A stretch of DNA of 36,948 nt from Frankiaceae bacterium (GTDB taxonomy: Bacteria; Actinomycetota; Actinomycetes; JAFAQI01). Position numbers and translations under genes: made by a program. This document shows positions 33,683 through 36,948 of this stretch, in pieces (the stretch's first letter is position 1; every line of letters begins with the position of its first letter). The notes under the pieces were generated by a model. It saw nothing but the letters and a program-made list of their open reading frames with translations, had not been told where the DNA came from and searched no databases. The DNA is taken from positions 1-36,948 of the forward strand of contig JAICMI010000011.1 of NCBI GenBank assembly GCA_025929315.1, given 5' to 3'.

Positions 33683-35305
33683 GTGAGCGACTCCACCGAC
33701 GTCATCTCCAGCGACGAGCCCACCGAGCGGCCCGGCCGGATGCCGCGCCAGGGCTCGTTGGCCGGCGCCGGCGCGCGGACCACCGCGATGACCGCAGCGT
33801 TGACCCTCGTGGTTGCAGCGGGGGTGACGACCGCCGCCTATCGCGGGCCCACCGGCGGGACCTCCCCCACCTCGCTGATCCCGGCTGGCGCCTTCGCGGT
33901 CGCCACCGCTGACCTCAGCCTGCCCGACGGGCAGGCGGGGGCGCTCGAGACGCTGCTAGGCCGCTTCCCCGAGCTGCACCTGACCGGCGACGGCTCCATC
34001 CGCGACCGGGTGCTGCGCTCGATCATCCAGTCCGGCGACGACAGCATCGACTACGACAAGGACGTCAAGCCGTGGCTCGGTGACCACGTCGCGGTCGCCG
34101 GCTGGCAGAACAACGGGCATCCGCAGATGGAGGTCGTGCTCCAGTCGAGCGACGACTCGTCGGCCAGGTCCCATCTCGAGCACTTCCTGAACGACAACGG
34201 TGACGTCGAGTTCCGCGATGGCTACGCCGTGCTCGGCAGCAGTCAGGACGCCGTGCGGTCAGCGCTGGCGGCGGCGGACAAGTCGTCGCTCGACGACGCC
34301 GGACCGTACGACGGCGACATCAAGGCACTGGGCCACACCGAAGCGATCACGGCATGGTTCGACGGACCGGCCGCGAAGGACGTCCTCGGGCCCACGATGC
34401 TCGGCGGCCCCGAAGGCGCCCTCGCGTTCTCCGGTCTCGGTGCCTTCGGCGGCGGCATGGGCACCCTCTTCAAAGGCCGTGTGTCGCTCGGTGTGCACGT
34501 CACCGACACCGTCGCGGAGATCGATGCGCGCAGCGTCGGGGCGCAGACGACGAAGTCGGCGCCGTCGAAGATGCTCACCTCGCTGCCGTCGGGCACGGTC
34601 GGCGCACTCGAGTTCGGCGATCCCGGCATGGTCGTCGATTCAGTGACGCCGCTCATCCGTGGTCTCGCCACCTTCGCCGGCGGCGGCGTCTCGGGAAGCT
34701 GTGCAAGCAGCGCGCCCCCGACTCCTGCTCGGGCGCCCCGGAGCAAGATGTCCCGGCATCAGCCACCGATGTCCCGTTGCTACTCGGACACACCGGCTCC
34801 TCCGATCGACCCGTTCGCACAGATCCAGAAGGCCATCGGGATCAGCTTCCCGGACGACGTCAAGACGGTCCTGGGCGACCGCGCGGTTGTCGCGTTCGGC
34901 GGGCTGGAGCTCGCCGGCCTGCCCGACGTCGCCATCCGGTCACATCCCGCTGACCTTGCCGCGGCGCAGTCCCTGGGCAGCACGTTGAGCACGGCGTTGT
35001 CCGGCTCGTCGCCGGTCAACATCGATGTGAGCACGGCCGGTGAGGACCTGATCCTCGCCACGTCGTCGGCGTACGGGCAGGAGATTGCCAAGGCCGGCGA
35101 TCTCGGTGACCAGTCGGACGTGAAGAGCGCGCTCGACGGGATTCCGGGCTTGGTGAACGTCGCCGCCTACGTCAACCTCAGCAGGGTCTGGCCGCTGGTC
35201 GGCGCAGGTGTTCCTGAGGGTGTGAAGCATCTGCACGCGATCGGCTTCTGGGCCGCCAACGACGGCGACGTGCAGACTGCGCAGCTCCGGGCGGTGTTTG
35301 GCTAG
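33683..35305 (+). CDS. DUF3352 family membrane-anchored protein
   Basis: A 540-residue protein of the DUF3352 family, unknown function. A cytosolic N-terminus is followed by one membrane helix (about residues 34-52), then a long extracytoplasmic part with repeats of [13 protein letters not shown] and [14 protein letters not shown] type, separated by about 230 residues. Both are typical for the family. The start GTG has AGGAGG 7 bases upstream. A stretch at about 34700-34800 reads as Pro/Ser/Arg-rich and odd in this frame, while a neighbouring frame reads better; two compensating indels are possible. The stop overlaps the convergent larE stop. Confidence 0.78.
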   Translation: MSDSTDVISSDEPTERPGRMPRQGSLAGAGARTTAMTAALTLVVAAGVTTAAYRGPTGGTSPTSLIPAGAFAVATADLSLPDGQAGALETLLGRFPELHLTGDGSIRDRVLRSIIQSGDDSIDYDKDVKPWLGDHVAVAGWQNNGHPQMEVVLQSSDDSSARSHLEHFLNDNGDVEFRDGYAVLGSSQDAVRSALAAADKSSLDDAGPYDGDIKALGHTEAITAWFDGPAAKDVLGPTMLGGPEGALAFSGLGAFGGGMGTLFKGRVSLGVHVTDTVAEIDARSVGAQTTKSAPSKMLTSLPSGTVGALEFGDPGMVVDSVTPLIRGLATFAGGGVSGSCASSAPPTPARAPRSKMSRHQPPMSRCYSDTPAPPIDPFAQIQKAIGISFPDDVKTVLGDRAVVAFGGLELAGLPDVAIRSHPADLAAAQSLGSTLSTALSGSSPVNIDVSTAGEDLILATSSAYGQEIAKAGDLGDQSDVKSALDGIPGLVNVAAYVNLSRVWPLVGAGVPEGVKHLHAIGFWAANDGDVQTAQLRAVFG

Positions 35306-36144
35306 CGAAAGCTCGCCCGGTCGGGAAGCAGCTCGTTCATCGAGCCCGACCGGAAGCCGCGGGGGTCGACCTCGACGGTGTCGAAGCCCTCGACGGCCTG
35401 CAGCAGGTCCGGCCGGCCGCTGACCGCCTCGACGAGGTGCGCGTCGACCTCGACCCGCGCGACGTCGCCGAGGTCACGGACGCGCAGGTTCTGTACGGCG
35501 ATGTCCGCCGCAGCCAACGCAGCACGCAGCCCGACCTCGGCCCGCTCGACCCGGTTGAGCCGTTGCGGTGTGACCTCGATGCCGTAGGCGATGCGACTCG
35601 ACAGGCATGCGGCAGCGGGCTTGTCCGCCGTCACGAGACCCCACGCCCGGGAGGCGCGGCGTACCTCGTCCTTGGTCAGCCCGGCATCGAGGAGTGGCGT
35701 GACGGCGCCGCGCTCCGCAGCCGCACGGATGCCCGGCCGGAAACCCGCGCGAGCGTCATCGGCGTTGGTCCCGGTCGCGACCCGCGCCAGGCCGAGCGAG
35801 TCGGCAAGTGGGTGGAGGACGTCAAGGAGCTCGGCCTTGCAGAAGTAGCAGCGGTTGCCCGCGTTGGCCACGTAACCAGGCCGGGACATCTCGTCGGTGA
35901 CGGGCGTCAGGTGGCGCACGCCGAGACTCGCAGCGAACGCGGCTGCAGCGGCGAGCTCGGCCCTCGGCAGGCTTGACGATTCGGCGGTGGCGGCTACGAC
36001 GCGGTCGGGGCCGAGCACCCGCGTGGCAGCGGCGAGCAGGAATGCCGAGTCGGCGCCGCCGGAGAAGGCGACCAGCACACTGTCGAGCCCGCGCAACCCG
36101 TCCGCAAGGTCTGCGAGCTTCGTCTGCAGGTCTGCCTCGCTCAC
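35302..36144 (-). CDS. larE: LarE-like ATP-dependent sulfur transferase
   Basis: PP-loop enzyme of 280 residues. The ATP motif SGGADS is at 28-33. NRCYFCKAEL is at about 97-106, and PAAACLSSRI includes Cys180 at the position of the sulfur-donating Cys (Cys176) of Lactobacillus plantarum LarE. LarE adds sulfur to a nicotinate dinucleotide to build the nickel-pincer cofactor of lactate racemase, giving up its own Cys sulfur. No larA, larB or larC is in the window, so partners must be elsewhere or the enzyme has another role. The GTG start follows TAGGCT by 7 bases, a leaderless arrangement. Confidence 0.88.
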   Translation of the reverse strand: MSEADLQTKLADLADGLRGLDSVLVAFSGGADSAFLLAAATRVLGPDRVVAATAESSSLPRAELAAAAAFAASLGVRHLTPVTDEMSRPGYVANAGNRCYFCKAELLDVLHPLADSLGLARVATGTNADDARAGFRPGIRAAAERGAVTPLLDAGLTKDEVRRASRAWGLVTADKPAAACLSSRIAYGIEVTPQRLNRVERAEVGLRAALAAADIAVQNLRVRDLGDVARVEVDAHLVEAVSGRPDLLQAVEGFDTVEVDPRGFRSGSMNELLPDRASFR

Positions 36145-36151
36145 GGTGCCG

Positions 36152-36157
36152 AGCCTA
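36152..36157 (-). promoter_or_regulatory. Putative -10 box of larE
   Basis: On the minus strand TAGGCT ends 7 bases before the larE GTG. No ribosome-binding site is seen, so the transcript may start at the GTG. Confidence 0.42.
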
Positions 36158-36172
36158 CGACCGCCACAGCAA

Positions 36173-36208
36173 GAGGACCCGTGACCGCCCAGCCGGTCAC
36201 GGGTCCTC
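36173..36208. terminator. Strong 14-base-pair hairpin between groL and larE
   Basis: GAGGACCCGTGACC pairs perfectly with its complement around an 8-base loop. Read on the minus strand it is followed by TTGCTGT. It may end transcripts coming from groL, or from a small RNA in this gap, before larE. Confidence 0.7.
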
Positions 36209-36314
36209 GCGCTTCGGGTGCCGTTGGGCTCCCGTCATCTGAGTCAACGGGGCACCGGCCTGGATCTCGCGGTCAGGCGGAAACTTTTTCTGAACTAACC
36301 CGGAGGTAAGACGA
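36209..36314. other. Structured gene-free stretch
   Basis: No protein gene is visible here. An imperfect stem (36217-36226 with 36245-36256, ten pairs and a 2-base bulge) and an AT-rich patch (AAACTTTTTCTGAAC, about 36281-36295) lie between two strong hairpins. This could be part of a small RNA, or only a long 3' region of groL. Confidence 0.35.
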
Positions 36315-36340
36315 GGGCCCGGCGGTTTCCCGCCGGGCCC
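36315..36340 (-). terminator. groL terminator
   Basis: GGGCCCGGCG and CGCCGGGCCC form a perfect 10-pair stem with a 6-base loop, 37 bases beyond the groL stop codon. On the minus strand the following bases are TCGTCTTACC. Confidence 0.75.
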
Positions 36341-36376
36341 TTCGCCCTCGTGACTGGGCTTCGTACAACGCAGGGA

Positions 36377-36948
36377 CTAGAAGTCCATGTCTCCCATGCC
36401 GCCGCCACCCGGCATCGCGGGAGCAGCCTTTTCGGGCTTGTCCGCGATGACCGACTCGGTGGTGAGGAACAGGGCGGCGATCGACGCGGCGTTCTGCAAC
36501 GCGGAGCGCGTCACCTTGGCCGGGTCGATGATGCCTTCCTTGAGCATGTCGACGTAGGCACCCGTAGCGGCGTCGAGACCCTGGCCAACCGGAAGCGAGC
36601 GCACCTTCTCGACAACGACCCCACCTTCGAGGCCGGCGTTGAAGGCGATCTGCTTGATCGGGGCCTCGAGCGCGATCTGGACGATGCGCGCACCGGTGAG
36701 CTCGTCACCCTCGAGGTCGAGCTTGTCGAACGCGGTCTTGCTCGCGTGCAGGAGCGCCACCCCACCGCCGGCGACGATGCCCTCTTCCACCGCTGCCTTG
36801 GCGTTGGAGACGGCGTCCTCGATGCGGTGCTTCTTCTCCTTGAGCTCGACCTCGGTCGCAGCACCGACCTTGATCACCGCAACACCGCCGGCCAGCTTGG
36901 CCAGACGCTCCTGCAGCTTCTCACGGTCGTAGTAGCTGTCGGACTTCT
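36377..36948 (-). CDS. groL: Chaperonin GroEL, C-terminal part
   Basis: The last 190 residues of the 60-kDa chaperonin, open at the window edge (about 65% of the protein lies outside). Visible parts are [54 protein letters not shown], the intermediate/equatorial ATP-binding segment, and [32 protein letters not shown]. The tail ends [11 protein letters not shown], a Gly/Met tail of the general housekeeping GroEL and not the His-rich tail of the alternative actinobacterial GroEL1. It folds newly made proteins in the cytosol with GroES and ATP. Confidence 0.97.
   Translation of the reverse strand, partial: KSDSYYDREKLQERLAKLAGGVAVIKVGAATEVELKEKKHRIEDAVSNAKAAVEEGIVAGGGVALLHASKTAFDKLDLEGDELTGARIVQIALEAPIKQIAFNAGLEGGVVVEKVRSLPVGQGLDAATGAYVDMLKEGIIDPAKVTRSALQNAASIAALFLTTESVIADKPEKAAPAMPGGGGMGDMDF

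Noticed and set aside
36209-36376. CIRCE or other heat-shock operator near groL
   Set aside because: This is the 3' end of groL; no CIRCE-type inverted repeat is seen, and the promoter is outside the window.

Overview
The window comes from a high-GC Gram-positive actinomycete. Signs of this are GC-rich third codon positions, a mycothiol-dependent formaldehyde dehydrogenase and a mycothiol-type DinB enzyme, an ECF sigma factor with an RskA-type anti-sigma factor, a UdgX-type uracil-DNA glycosylase, the actinobacterial DUF3027 and DUF3352 families, and a GroEL with a GGM-type tail. I cannot name the genus. Gene density is very high. No gene-free stretch exceeds 300 bases; the longest is about 230 bases (36145-36376). 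Many genes overlap by ATGA or GTGA, and three convergent pairs share their stop codons. I see no rRNA, CRISPR array, prophage or insertion sequence.

Layout. 1-2000: a partial PaaI-type thioesterase (minus), a HerA-like DUF853 ATPase and tRNA-Lys(CTT), closed by a hairpin. 2011-6607: a DUF2156 lysyltransferase-like protein (minus), mscR, an ECF sigma/anti-sigma pair and a short-chain dehydrogenase. 6612-8618 (minus): an NlpC/P60 cell-wall hydrolase and UdgX. 8642-16753 (plus): the most unusual part. CopD and CopC come first, then four secreted proteins: a PHM/DBM-like copper protein ending in a cupredoxin, a Tat-type amidohydrolase, a small unknown secreted protein, and a PQQ-type beta-propeller also ending in a cupredoxin. 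16804-17702 (minus): a frameshifted AbiEi/DUF559-type gene bracketed by two related hairpins.

17815-23305 is central metabolism: gltA, an MFS transporter and pdxH on minus; a second citrate synthase and serC on plus. 23437-25799 holds two unknown secreted proteins around an aldo/keto reductase. 25796-28822 (minus) holds thpR with a mycothiol-type DinB protein, and an MFS exporter with its MarR regulator. 28881-33559 holds a small membrane protein, an NCS2 purine permease, DUF3027, another MFS protein and a cold-shock protein. 33683-36948 holds a DUF3352 protein, a LarE-like sulfur transferase, a structured intergenic region, and the 3' part of groL.

The best candidate for an undescribed system is the copper-linked secreted module at 8642-16753. 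CopC/CopD could supply copper outside the membrane. Two large exported proteins with C-terminal type-1 copper domains could carry out oxidation, and the amidohydrolase between them suggests processing of a shared but unknown substrate. Two genome-wide habits also show. Many genes start 6-7 bases after a TANNNT -10 box, which implies leaderless mRNAs, sometimes from back-to-back -10 boxes. A heptamer, GTCGTAC, recurs in all reading frames.
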